This document shows positions 7,947-15,394 of a stretch of 25,530 bases of DNA, piece by piece (position 1 is the stretch's first letter; every line of letters begins with the position of its first letter). Where the stretch lies: positions 1 to 25,530 of the IMG/VR virus record IMGVR_UViG_3300023179_000465, one strand, 5' to 3'. The translations under genes and the position numbers were made by a program. The DNA comes from a virus. The notes under the pieces were generated by a model. It ran no database searches and was not told the origin of the DNA. It worked only from the letters and a program-made list of their open reading frames with translations.

Positions 7947-9857
7947 ATGAAAAATCTAGCTAACTTTATTGAAGACTCTGAAAATCCCATGATCAACTTT
8001 GAGTTGGGAAAAGAATACGAAAGCATAGGCCAAACTGGCGCAGCTATCAGCTTTTATCTGCGTACAGCAGAACGTAGCTCAACTGATTTGCAACAATACG
8101 AAGCGTTGATGCGATGCTGCATTTGTTTGGAAAAACAAAAAACCAGAGACGATACAGAAAAAGGTCTACTGTTAAAAGCCATAGCATTGATACCAACTAG
8201 ACCTGAAGCATATTTCTTGCTCAGCCGGATACACGAGAATCGCAGCGAATGGCAAGAAAGTCATAGTATGGCAGTGCTGGGACTTAACTTGGCTGATTTC
8301 AGTACTGAATCTGTAATTCCAGAATTTTATCCAGGATATTACGGATTGTTGTTCCAGAAGGGCATGACCAGCTGGTGGGTAGGGCTGACTGAACAAAGTC
8401 GGCAAATCATGCTATTCCTCAAAGACAACTACAAGATGTTGCCAATGTATGAAACTGCGGTAAACAACAATCTTAAAAATTGTGGATTGCCTCGGGTTCC
8501 CCTGCACGAAACGCCTAAGTGGAACAACGCACCTGATATTGTTCCGCTGTATACTCACACATACTACGATTCCAGTATGCTTGATAATATACGATTATCG
8601 TTTGATGGTATCAATGCTATCAAGAAAAACTTTAGTCAAAGCTATCAAGATTTGTTTGTGTTGGCAGCAACCAAAGGTAAGCGCAATGGGCAATATTTAG
8701 AAATTGGCAGTGCTGAACCCTTCTACGGTAATAACACAGCATTATTAGAAACCATGTTTGACTGGAAAGGGTTAAGCATTGAATATGATCTAGCCAAAGT
8801 TAAAGACTTTGAATACAGACGTAAAAACTCTGTGATATGCGCAGATGCAACCACAGTCGACTATTCTGCAATTCTTGCCACTAAGGAATTTTCCAAAGAT
8901 ATTGATTACTTACAAGTCGATTGCGATCCTCCAGAAGTTTCTTTTGGAATATTAAAAAGTATGCCATTTGACCAATATCGATTTGCAGTGATAACATTTG
9001 AACATGATTATTACTGGAACAAAAATGTAAGAGATCAAAGTCGAGAATTTCTCAAAAGCCAAGGTTATGAACTTTTGGTTAGCGATCTTGCTTATAATAA
9101 AGTTCATAGCTATGAAGATTGGTGGGTGCATCCTGAACTAGTAGATGAAGCCACAAGAAATAGTCTGCGAGATATAGGAGATAACATAAAATTTGCCACA
9201 GACTATATGTTTCCTACCAATTTGCCAACCGCAGCAGTCACAGTCCCTGTCAAAGTAAACATTGCACGAACTGCGTCTACCATAATCAATCAGCAACCCA
9301 GGCCCGGTGTATGGATAGTTGATAATTTTTATCAGAATCCAGATGCAATACGTAAGTTTGCATTAGAGCAAGAATACGATCAAGGTGGCCTGGGTAAACT
9401 TTACATAGGTGACCGTACTAAAAAACAATTTTTGTTTCCTGGACTCCGAGAAGAATTTGAGTACATTATGAATCGCAAGATTGTTAGATGGGAAGAACAT
9501 GGCATGAACGGTCGATTCCAAGTATGCAAGGAAGGCGAGCCGATCCCTTATCATTGCGACAATCAAACTTGGGCAGCTATGTTGTATCTGACCCCGGACG
9601 CACCGTATCAAACAGGTACCTCAACTCACGCACTCAGAGGCACAGATATCAGGCATATCACTCATCCTGATATTTTAAAATGCTTTAGACCTGGCAGTCA
9701 GAATCTAGATCGAACTATATTTGAGCCAGTGGATTCATTTGGTAACGTATACAATCGCTTGGTTATATTCAATGCAGGATATATTCACTCAGCCACAGAT
9801 TATTTTGGATTTACTAACGAGAATTGCCGACTGTGGCAAATATTCTTCTTTGATTGA
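7947..9857 (+). CDS. Three-domain protein: TPR-like, methyltransferase-like, 2OG-Fe(II) oxygenase-like
   Basis: A 636-residue protein starting 1 nt after the previous stop. Residues about 1-175 are helical and TPR-like (FELGKEYESIGQTGAAISFYLRTAE is typical of a TPR pair) and resemble the TPR arm of phage glycosyl-modifying proteins. Residues about 225-400 look like an FkbM-type methyltransferase fold (QYLEIGSAEPFYGNNTALLE near 248, then IDYLQVDCDPPE). Residues about 450-636 look like a 2OG-Fe(II) oxygenase-type domain: GVWIVDNFYQNPDAIRKFA near 453, a H536-x-D538 pair in PYHCDNQTW, and a distal H614 in FNAGYIHSATDYFG. Together these would supply a facial triad. The gene probably acts with its upstream neighbour on the same glycan or fibre. 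It ends exactly where the convergent Nudix gene ends. Confidence 0.72.
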   Translation: MKNLANFIEDSENPMINFELGKEYESIGQTGAAISFYLRTAERSSTDLQQYEALMRCCICLEKQKTRDDTEKGLLLKAIALIPTRPEAYFLLSRIHENRSEWQESHSMAVLGLNLADFSTESVIPEFYPGYYGLLFQKGMTSWWVGLTEQSRQIMLFLKDNYKMLPMYETAVNNNLKNCGLPRVPLHETPKWNNAPDIVPLYTHTYYDSSMLDNIRLSFDGINAIKKNFSQSYQDLFVLAATKGKRNGQYLEIGSAEPFYGNNTALLETMFDWKGLSIEYDLAKVKDFEYRRKNSVICADATTVDYSAILATKEFSKDIDYLQVDCDPPEVSFGILKSMPFDQYRFAVITFEHDYYWNKNVRDQSREFLKSQGYELLVSDLAYNKVHSYEDWWVHPELVDEATRNSLRDIGDNIKFATDYMFPTNLPTAAVTVPVKVNIARTASTIINQQPRPGVWIVDNFYQNPDAIRKFALEQEYDQGGLGKLYIGDRTKKQFLFPGLREEFEYIMNRKIVRWEEHGMNGRFQVCKEGEPIPYHCDNQTWAAMLYLTPDAPYQTGTSTHALRGTDIRHITHPDILKCFRPGSQNLDRTIFEPVDSFGNVYNRLVIFNAGYIHSATDYFGFTNENCRLWQIFFFD

Positions 9858-10292
9858 TTATCTAATGCAGGTGCGTTCAAGAGAAGTTATCTTTTTTTGA
9901 ATAGTATCTAAGTTCACTGTGTTCCACAAACCAGGATGTAATGGTCTCGGCCAGCGTCCGGTTTCAATCCAGGCATAGCCAATGTGTTCGTGATTTAAAT
10001 CTGGAGTGAACTCATTGTCTACTTTGCACCAAAACGTGTGATATTCAAATGCAGAGTCGGGACTAGTAAATTTTTCAATTGGAATCAACTGCTGATACTC
10101 AGGAACAGATCCTAATTCTTCGGCACATTCACGATCCACAGCAGCAATTAATGTTTCGTTGTGCTCTACTTTGCCTCCAACTAACCCCCAGGTGTCAGGG
10201 TACTTAGAATCGTTACGCAACAGATAGAGATATCTACCGGTGTTTGGGCAGTAAAACCAAACTCCTACAGCTCTTACAATACCAGATTCCAT
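9858..10292 (-). CDS. Nudix hydrolase
   Basis: A 144-residue protein with a complete Nudix box: G40-x5-E46-x7-R54-E55-x2-E58-E59-x-G61 (GGKVEHNE, then DRECAEELG). These residues coordinate Mg2+ for cleavage of nucleoside diphosphate-X substrates. I chose the ATG at 10292 (MESGIVRAVGVWFY). The longer frame to 10346 runs deeper into gp15 and adds a stretch with no Nudix-like pattern. The chosen start overlaps the 3' end of gp15 by 19 nt and has GGTGG about 3-7 nt upstream, so translation is probably coupled to gp15. T4 also encodes a Nudix protein (NudE), but this one is not clearly its orthologue. Its substrate is unknown. It is the last gene of the leftward block. Confidence 0.85.
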   Translation of the reverse strand: MESGIVRAVGVWFYCPNTGRYLYLLRNDSKYPDTWGLVGGKVEHNETLIAAVDRECAEELGSVPEYQQLIPIEKFTSPDSAFEYHTFWCKVDNEFTPDLNHEHIGYAWIETGRWPRPLHPGLWNTVNLDTIQKKITSLERTCIR

Positions 10293-11686
10293 GTACCACC
10301 AGTGTATAATCCATCGATACTCTTGACCCATTTGGTGCCATTCCAATAGAATTGAATACCAGTGGTCAAATTGATTACATATTGTGCATCTGTAGTATCT
10401 CTACTGTTGAATACAATTACCCATCGTGTGCCGTCGTACTCAATGATGTCATTGGCGTGAGCTATTAATGGTTGGCCTCCAGTTCCTGTCCAGGCCAACG
10501 GATTGGAAGGATTATCAGCGTACCCAGTGCTTTCGTTTATTAAATATCGTTGACCAAGTGTTGCAATAGGTAATCCGTCACCGGGCGCAGAAGTCAGTGG
10601 ATTAATAACAGAATCTACAGGACTCAATGTGTTTTGTGGTGCAGTGTCTGGATCAATATTGTAAATTAATAATCGATCATCAGCTGGGTTAACAGCAATG
10701 GTACCAATGATGCTAGAATCGGGTGCCCAGGGATTGTCCAAAGTAATGTAGCTGATACCTGGACGTAACACACCGTATGCTCCGATCACAGTGGGCCAGG
10801 TAATCTGCGGACTTTCTACTATGGGAAATGTAAATGGCGCTAAACTAATGCGATCAGGATTCACTGGCTGCGGAGGTTGTAGTACCTGTAGCTGCCCATC
10901 CAGCAGCAGCACTTGATAACTCCATGGGGTGACTTTGACTCGGGTACCCAATAACAAATCGTTGTCAGTTAGTGCATTAACAGCATCGCCTTGTGCATCA
11001 AACACACTGGCAATAACACGTTCCACAACACCCAACTTCTTGACCTTTGCTGGCGATGAGATCCAGATAGGCATGCTGAATGTCATGGTCATAATATCTA
11101 AAGGTTCATTTGTGTTGGTACCAACAGGAATAGTTTTACTAGACCATTTGACGTTGTCAAGATTACACACAGTGAGACTGGTCCAGTCAATGTAGTTGTC
11201 TGTGGCCTGTATCTCCAGCGCAGGATTAAACAGTGTGGCAATCTGCTCAAACAACTGCATCTTTTGATTGGTATTGCTCGTCCAGATATCCAAGTCTATA
11301 GTGAGCTTGTAAGGTACGGGCATGAGTCTCTCAATTTGAAATGCATTGCCTTGTGTGGTTTCATAGCTTTCTGTGCCTGCATCCCATGTGCGTTGACGCA
11401 CAAACATCTTGTTCACATGGTAGGGTTCTTGCATACGCTCTCTATCGTATGTTAGGCCAGTGATGTGAAAGGTCATGAGTGGAGTGGAATTTAAACTGTT
11501 GGCAGAGTTTTGATTTAATATGGTTTGTGCTTGTCTGCTGGCATCACCATAGCGTATGGGCACACGTATTAGATCACTTGTGCCTTGTTCATTACGTCCG
11601 TACTCAACTTCAAACAAGCTAAACATACGTGTGAATTGCAGCAGATAGCGACGAATTTGTTCGTCAAAAAAGAACATTTGACTCAT
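10274..11686 (-). CDS. 15: Tail sheath stabiliser/terminator, T4 gp15 family
   Basis: A 470-residue protein, much longer than T4 gp15 (272). The N-terminal part matches the gp15 family in layout: MFFFDEQIRRYLLQFTRMFS, then DLIRVPIRYGD, then PLMTFHITGLTYDRERM and PYKLTIDLDIWTSNTNQKMQ. gp15 forms a hexameric ring that caps the tail tube and sheath and joins the tail to the head neck. The extra C-terminal region (nt about 10600-10274) is Trp-rich and repetitive: ANDIIEYDGTRWVIVF and GIQFYWNGTKWVK. I read this as an added surface module. The Shine-Dalgarno GAGG is about 7 nt upstream. The start codon overlaps the stop of the GIY-YIG remnant as ATGA. Confidence 0.85.
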   Translation of the reverse strand: MSQMFFFDEQIRRYLLQFTRMFSLFEVEYGRNEQGTSDLIRVPIRYGDASRQAQTILNQNSANSLNSTPLMTFHITGLTYDRERMQEPYHVNKMFVRQRTWDAGTESYETTQGNAFQIERLMPVPYKLTIDLDIWTSNTNQKMQLFEQIATLFNPALEIQATDNYIDWTSLTVCNLDNVKWSSKTIPVGTNTNEPLDIMTMTFSMPIWISSPAKVKKLGVVERVIASVFDAQGDAVNALTDNDLLLGTRVKVTPWSYQVLLLDGQLQVLQPPQPVNPDRISLAPFTFPIVESPQITWPTVIGAYGVLRPGISYITLDNPWAPDSSIIGTIAVNPADDRLLIYNIDPDTAPQNTLSPVDSVINPLTSAPGDGLPIATLGQRYLINESTGYADNPSNPLAWTGTGGQPLIAHANDIIEYDGTRWVIVFNSRDTTDAQYVINLTTGIQFYWNGTKWVKSIDGLYTGGTWNLVL

Positions 11687-11778
11687 TTAGCAACCTCACG
11701 CATTTTAGGATGTTTTTGGAAAGTTTGCCCAATATAAATTTTACCATTTGCGGTATTGGTTATTTTATAAATGTGCAT
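11683..11778 (-). pseudogene. GIY-YIG endonuclease remnant (31 codons) between gp14 and gp15
   Basis: A 31-residue frame starts 2 nt after the gp14 stop and ends in an ATGA overlap with the gp15 start. It begins MHIYKITNTANGKIYIGQTF, which is the N-terminal signature of GIY-YIG nuclease domains (IYKIT-N-x(3)-GKIYIGQT). The downstream catalytic part of the domain (Arg, Glu) is absent, so no nuclease activity is expected. The most likely reading is the residue of a homing endonuclease gene that once sat between the neck genes and eroded. The clean start, stop and overlaps mean it could still be translated and couple gp14 to gp15. The neighbours of this operon include two HNH homing endonucleases, which fits the history. 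Confidence 0.75.
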
Positions 11779-11780
11779 AG

Positions 11781-13139
11781 TTAGCTGCTTTTCTGATAAG
11801 GTTGTGTGGGTGGATACGGATTAGGCGGTAAATTACCACCTTGGTCACCATTAGCATCATTTGGTATCAAGGCCTGACTCAAGCTCTGACGGCTAGGTAT
11901 ATTGCCAAGGTCTGTTGTATTCACAGTGTATGTATTATTAACAAACGACGAGCGCAACGTGTCGTTACTAGCACCTGGGGTGAGATTGGTTCGCACATTG
12001 CTTTCAATCTTGACCCAGACCGATCCATTGAAACGGAACAGTCGATTGGGAAAGTAATCCAGTCGTAATGCAAACTGCCCAGCAACAGGATTGGGTGGGA
12101 AATTAACACCAGCAGTGACCGGCAATCCGTTAGGGGCTTGGCCATCACCAGTTAGATAACCTGCTGTGTAGCCATCACCTCTAGGCGAATTGCCGTCATT
12201 GGCCACAGTTCGGCTAGCATCACTTATGGTATAGTCTGCTGTGTAAGTGGCAGATGCAGGATTAGCAGGAGTGCCGTCAGGATTGGTTGCCACAATATAA
12301 AACTTCACAACATCAAATCCGGACCGTGGTACTTCGGCTTCTGCTTGCACAAGAATAGCGTCGTTGATAGACAAGTCTCTTGGACGGGTACTTTGTCGAT
12401 CCTGAATAGTTTCAGGATTGGTTTTCTCTGTCCAGTATTGTGTATTGGTAATATCTGTGCCCGGTGGAACATTTTTGTTTGATGTATAATATTTGTCTCC
12501 CGATAACACTGTGACACCACCTGGATAAAAATTGCCTGGATCCCAGATGTTGTTGGGCTCAAACGGTTGTTTGGTAATTTGATCAAACTCTTGTGCATTA
12601 ACCATGGGCGTGGCTTTTACTCTCCACAAGTGAGGCAACCAAGTTTGACTAAACCCTTCGCTAGCAAACGACGCATCTTGAATCACATACCATTTAGGCA
12701 AAGCTCTAGGTATGGTGCTATCTAATGGATTGTAATCACGTAGATTGGGCAGTTCCAACACATCACCACTCATGAGTTTGCGACCCATGGTATCTATCAT
12801 ATCATTGTAATGGAACGTGATAAACACAGTATCGTTGTTTAGGAACAGGCCAAACTGTGTAAGGTCAAAGTCAATGTCTTGAGTTCGGTAAACACCGCGC
12901 ATGACATAGATATCTGGATCGTAGGTTCTGTCACGGTTTTCCAACAGCAGCAAATCTTCAATAAACAACGGATTGGTTGTGTCATATTTAGGCAAGGTAG
13001 CGTCGTTGTTTCCAGTGTTATCGCCAGTTTGCGGCCCTAGGTATTTGTGCAGGTAGATGTCAACTCCCCCGACGGTGTATTGTTCACTAATAATTCTATC
13101 AAAAAATCGATAGTCGGCCGTTCGGTTAGGCCTGTACAT
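11781..13139 (-). CDS. 14: Neck protein, T4 gp14 family
   Basis: A 452-residue protein if started at the ATG at 13139. The opening reads MYRPNRTADYRFFDRIISEQ, followed by YTVGGVDIYLHKYLGP, PLFIEDLLLLENRDRTYDP, and NNDTVFITFHYNDM. The later ALPKWYVIQDASFASEGF fits the gp14 neck family, which connects the portal/gp13 collar to the tail. It is longer than T4 gp14 (256) because of C-terminal additions, including a CBM5/12-like stretch (GDKYYTSNKNVPPGTDITN then YW, nt about 12480-12420) and a Trp-rich stretch near nt 12080-12000. The frame is open back to 13196 but that part overlaps the HNH gene. The only strong Shine-Dalgarno (GGAG, 13165-13162) is 22 nt from this ATG and 7 nt from an in-frame ATT at 13154, so an ATT start is possible. 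Confidence 0.82.
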   Translation of the reverse strand: MYRPNRTADYRFFDRIISEQYTVGGVDIYLHKYLGPQTGDNTGNNDATLPKYDTTNPLFIEDLLLLENRDRTYDPDIYVMRGVYRTQDIDFDLTQFGLFLNNDTVFITFHYNDMIDTMGRKLMSGDVLELPNLRDYNPLDSTIPRALPKWYVIQDASFASEGFSQTWLPHLWRVKATPMVNAQEFDQITKQPFEPNNIWDPGNFYPGGVTVLSGDKYYTSNKNVPPGTDITNTQYWTEKTNPETIQDRQSTRPRDLSINDAILVQAEAEVPRSGFDVVKFYIVATNPDGTPANPASATYTADYTISDASRTVANDGNSPRGDGYTAGYLTGDGQAPNGLPVTAGVNFPPNPVAGQFALRLDYFPNRLFRFNGSVWVKIESNVRTNLTPGASNDTLRSSFVNNTYTVNTTDLGNIPSRQSLSQALIPNDANGDQGGNLPPNPYPPTQPYQKSS

Positions 13140-13141
13140 AC

Positions 13142-13852
13142 TTAGACGAGGAATTTTAATTCTCCTTTGAGGACTTTGCAACTGTCTCCGTGCCATCGGA
13201 CAAAGTTTGATTTGCCACCCACTATTGCATTACAATGAGGGCAAGAGTATTTAGGTTGTGGTTTACGCAACTTAGCTAAAGTTTCTTCGGTATGATGTTT
13301 TCCAAAAAACGGATTTGCTTCTCCATGAAATCCTTTTCCATAGAAATGGTTTTTGCTTCCCGATTGCTCTGGTCTTTTTTTGCCTGCTCTTTTTTTATTA
13401 CCGGAGATTCTATTAGCACTACGAATGGCTTTTTGTTCAGGACCTTCATTTTGAGCCCGACGCTGAGCACTAATTTTTAATTTTTCTTTCCAAGAATCAG
13501 TGAATACTCGATTTTTTAAAATAGTATTTAAGTTTTGTTTTAACAATTCGTAAACACTTGACGTAATACGATATCGTTGCTGGTCGGGCCCATGACTATG
13601 CATCATCATCTTGCAAGCATACGCCATCTTTTTTTGATCAGCACCATTGGTCATTTTGGTAAGCAACCAATGACAAATAAAGTGTTCGCGGGCAGTGAGA
13701 TCCACAAGATTATCTGTATTATCACTGCCTCCTAAGCAACGGGGAATAATATGATGGGTTTCTTTATAGACATCCACTAATAACTTTCGTGCTGCGGCAC
13801 GATTTATAATTTGATTATACCAGCGGGTATATTTGCTTTGATTGAAAGTCAT
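13142..13852 (-). CDS. HNH homing endonuclease upstream of gp14
   Basis: A 236-residue HNH nuclease. The N-terminal helix SKYTRWYNQIINRA precedes the HNH core: H33-H34 (THHIIPRCLGG), N48 and H57 (AREHFICH). A Lys/Arg-rich middle resembles NUMOD-type DNA-contact segments (KNHFYGKGFHGEANPFFGKH). The C-terminus is a zinc motif, CPHC-x(n)-RWHGDSC. I chose the ATG at 13852 over 13888, because the paralogue at 24402 begins at the same point (NKYTRWY). A CATAAATAC box lies 4 nt before this ATG, suggesting late, possibly leaderless, expression. Its stop is 2 nt upstream of the gp14 ATG. Free-standing homing endonucleases of this type spread between phage genomes by cutting intronless or HNH-less copies of the site next to which they sit. 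Confidence 0.88.
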   Translation of the reverse strand: MTFNQSKYTRWYNQIINRAAARKLLVDVYKETHHIIPRCLGGSDNTDNLVDLTAREHFICHWLLTKMTNGADQKKMAYACKMMMHSHGPDQQRYRITSSVYELLKQNLNTILKNRVFTDSWKEKLKISAQRRAQNEGPEQKAIRSANRISGNKKRAGKKRPEQSGSKNHFYGKGFHGEANPFFGKHHTEETLAKLRKPQPKYSCPHCNAIVGGKSNFVRWHGDSCKVLKGELKFLV

Positions 13853-13855
13853 CTT

Positions 13856-13864
13856 GTATTTATG
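13856..13864 (-). promoter_or_regulatory. T4-late-like box of HNH gene
   Basis: CATAAATAC on the minus strand is a 7/8 match to the T4 late promoter core TATAAATA. The ATG follows 4 nt after TAAATA, so a transcript starting about 6 nt downstream of the box would have no leader. It lies back-to-back with the sigma70-type promoter at 13871-13899. Confidence 0.5.
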
Positions 13865-13870
13865 CCCAGG

Positions 13871-13899
13871 TTGACCAGAAATGCCCAATCATCTATAAT
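13871..13899 (+). promoter_or_regulatory. Sigma70-type promoter for leaderless gene at 13906
   Basis: TTGACC (13871-13876), a 17-nt spacer and TATAAT (13894-13899) form a near-consensus promoter. Six bases (ACACAC) separate the -10 box from the ATG, so the expected +1 base is the A of the start codon. Confidence 0.75.
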
Positions 13900-13905
13900 A
13901 CACAC

Positions 13906-14181
13906 ATGAAGGTTATAAAGCTCAACCGCCGATACAAACTGTTTAAAGAGCAGGGCTATCGAGCCGGGCTGCGATTTGACTACTGGGACAATAATGCTCG
14001 CATTGTTGAACGCACTTGCCGTGAACGGTTGGGCCACAGTGGAATTACACCCCCTTCAGATTGGTATGGCTATTTTGGAAAAAGAGGCTGGACCAGCCCT
14101 ACCCCTTACTTTATCATGTTCCGTCGGGAATCAGACTTGAGTTTTGTGCTACTTTGTGCAGACTTGACCAAAAATGACTAA
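13906..14181 (+). CDS. Hypothetical 91-residue protein, predicted leaderless
   Basis: A small basic N-terminus (KVIKLNRRYKLFKEQGY) is followed by an aromatic-rich body (DWYGYFGKRGWTSPTPYF) and a hydrophobic strand (SDLSFVLLCADL). There is no signal peptide or membrane segment and I recognise no family. There is no Shine-Dalgarno; instead a strong promoter sits so close that the ATG is the predicted transcription start. It is divergent from the HNH gene, 53 nt away, and is followed by another gene with the same promoter spacing, so it is likely an early or middle, non-virion protein. Confidence 0.7.
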   Translation: MKVIKLNRRYKLFKEQGYRAGLRFDYWDNNARIVERTCRERLGHSGITPPSDWYGYFGKRGWTSPTPYFIMFRRESDLSFVLLCADLTKND

Positions 14182-14192
14182 CGTGCTATAAT
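14164..14192 (+). promoter_or_regulatory. Sigma70-type promoter for leaderless gene at 14199
   Basis: TTGACC (14164-14169), a 17-nt spacer and TATAAT (14187-14192) with an extended -10 TGC just before it. Six bases (TACAGT) separate the -10 box from the ATG at 14199. The -35 box lies in the last codons of the preceding gene, an arrangement otherwise identical to the promoter at 13871. Confidence 0.78.
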
Positions 14193-14198
14193 TACAGT

Positions 14199-15362
14199 AT
14201 GACAACCACTAAAGCAAAACCCATGGTCCTAGCTGCAAAAGCCAACGTCAAAGCACTAAACCCGCGTAGCCCGGATACCAAATATGTTGGGCACGAACCC
14301 GAGTGGCATGTGCAACCTGTGAGTAATCGTACCAGCAGCCTAAGCAATGCATTTGGGTGGTACAACTATTTCTACGGCAAGAAAGATGCCAAGGACTTTA
14401 TTGCATATTACTTGGATGCACACAATCGCAGCCGAGAAGCCAAGAAAATCCGTGCTCTGCCGGACAGCCAGATCCGCCTGACCACAGGTTGGTTGTGCCG
14501 CATGAGTACCATGGGGCTGGAACTCAACAAGCACGAGCAGGCCAAACTGGATGCTTTTATTCAGGAAGCATTGGTAGAACACGAGACCGACCTACCTGTA
14601 GCTGTGGCGGAAACCAAAGCAGCGGGGCCTTCTATTCAGGATCGACTGCGAGAAAAAGCCAGCGAAGCAGCTGGTGAACTGGAAGGGCTGTTTGATGAGT
14701 TTGTTGCAGCAGGTGCAAAGACGAGTGCGCAGTTTCAACCCATCACAATCATTCGTGGACACAATGTAGCACCACAACTGATCAGCCAAATACAACAACG
14801 TTGGAAACGCCATCTTGTAGAACTAGAAGCTGTGGTAGCAGGCAAAGATGCACAGTTGGTAGAAGGCTATGGCTATCTGACTAAAACTCAGCTGAAACAG
14901 TTGGTAAAGTTTGCTGAGCAAGTGGTCACAGACTGCAATAACTATGTACAGATCAAGAAAGTTGAACGTAAGCCACGTGCCAAGAAAGCAGTGAGCGCCG
15001 AAAAAGTCACGGCCAAATTCAAGTACCTTAAGACTTTTCCAGATCTTAAACTGGTATCAGAGCCTGCTGTGAAGCTGGTAGATGCAACAGAAGCATGGTT
15101 GTACGATACTGTGAAACGTAAACTGATCCATGTGGTTGGTGATGCGCATCGTGGTAACTTTACTGTAAAGAGTTCGGCTGTGGTCGGGTTCGATACCGGC
15201 ACAAGCTCGCAGAAAACACTGCGCAAGCCTGCAGAAACAATCAAAGCATTGATGTCAGCAGGCAAGCCGGCCACACGCAAGATCTTCAAAGAACTAACCA
15301 CAACCGAGACTCAATGGAACGGTCGTGGTAATGAGAATCTCATCATTCTCAAGGTGTGGTAA
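14199..15362 (+). CDS. Conserved-looking phage protein of unknown function, predicted leaderless
   Basis: A 387-residue protein. The N-terminus is a basic Ala-rich tail (MTTTKAKPMVLAAKANVKAL). The conserved-looking core (SNAFGWYNYFYGKKDAKDFI, then TTGWLCRMSTMGLELNKHE) resembles a protein I associate with marine T4-like phages, though I know no function for it. The middle (residues about 145-250) is predicted to be helical and possibly coiled coil (QDRLREKASEAAGELEGLF). The C-terminal half has Lys-rich strands (KKVERKPRAKKAVSAEK) and a domain ending NENLIILKVW. Expression is predicted from an adjacent promoter without a leader, so it is probably not a late gene. Its transcript would run on into the hairpin in front of gp13. 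Confidence 0.75.
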   Translation: MTTTKAKPMVLAAKANVKALNPRSPDTKYVGHEPEWHVQPVSNRTSSLSNAFGWYNYFYGKKDAKDFIAYYLDAHNRSREAKKIRALPDSQIRLTTGWLCRMSTMGLELNKHEQAKLDAFIQEALVEHETDLPVAVAETKAAGPSIQDRLREKASEAAGELEGLFDEFVAAGAKTSAQFQPITIIRGHNVAPQLISQIQQRWKRHLVELEAVVAGKDAQLVEGYGYLTKTQLKQLVKFAEQVVTDCNNYVQIKKVERKPRAKKAVSAEKVTAKFKYLKTFPDLKLVSEPAVKLVDATEAWLYDTVKRKLIHVVGDAHRGNFTVKSSAVVGFDTGTSSQKTLRKPAETIKALMSAGKPATRKIFKELTTTETQWNGRGNENLIILKVW

Positions 15363-15366
15363 CGGG

Positions 15367-15394
15367 CTAAATATCAGGGACGGAGTCCCTGATG
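15367..15394 (+). promoter_or_regulatory. Late promoter box overlapped by RBS-hiding hairpin, gp13
   Basis: A TAAATA box (15368-15373) is directly followed by an inverted repeat: ATCAGGGAC (15373-15381), loop GGA, then GTCCCTGAT (15385-15393), with an extra U.G pair possible at 15372/15394. The 3' arm contains the ATG (15392-15394), and the Shine-Dalgarno GGAG (15382-15385) spans the loop and first stem base. RNA reading through from upstream would fold and hide both. If the box acts like a T4 late promoter, RNA would start near 15379 and lack most of the 5' arm, leaving the site open. Confidence 0.7.

Noticed and set aside
9880-9905. Possible terminator at the convergent fused-enzyme/Nudix junction (T-rich stretch)
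   Set aside because: There is a seven-T run but I could not build a convincing GC-containing stem before it.
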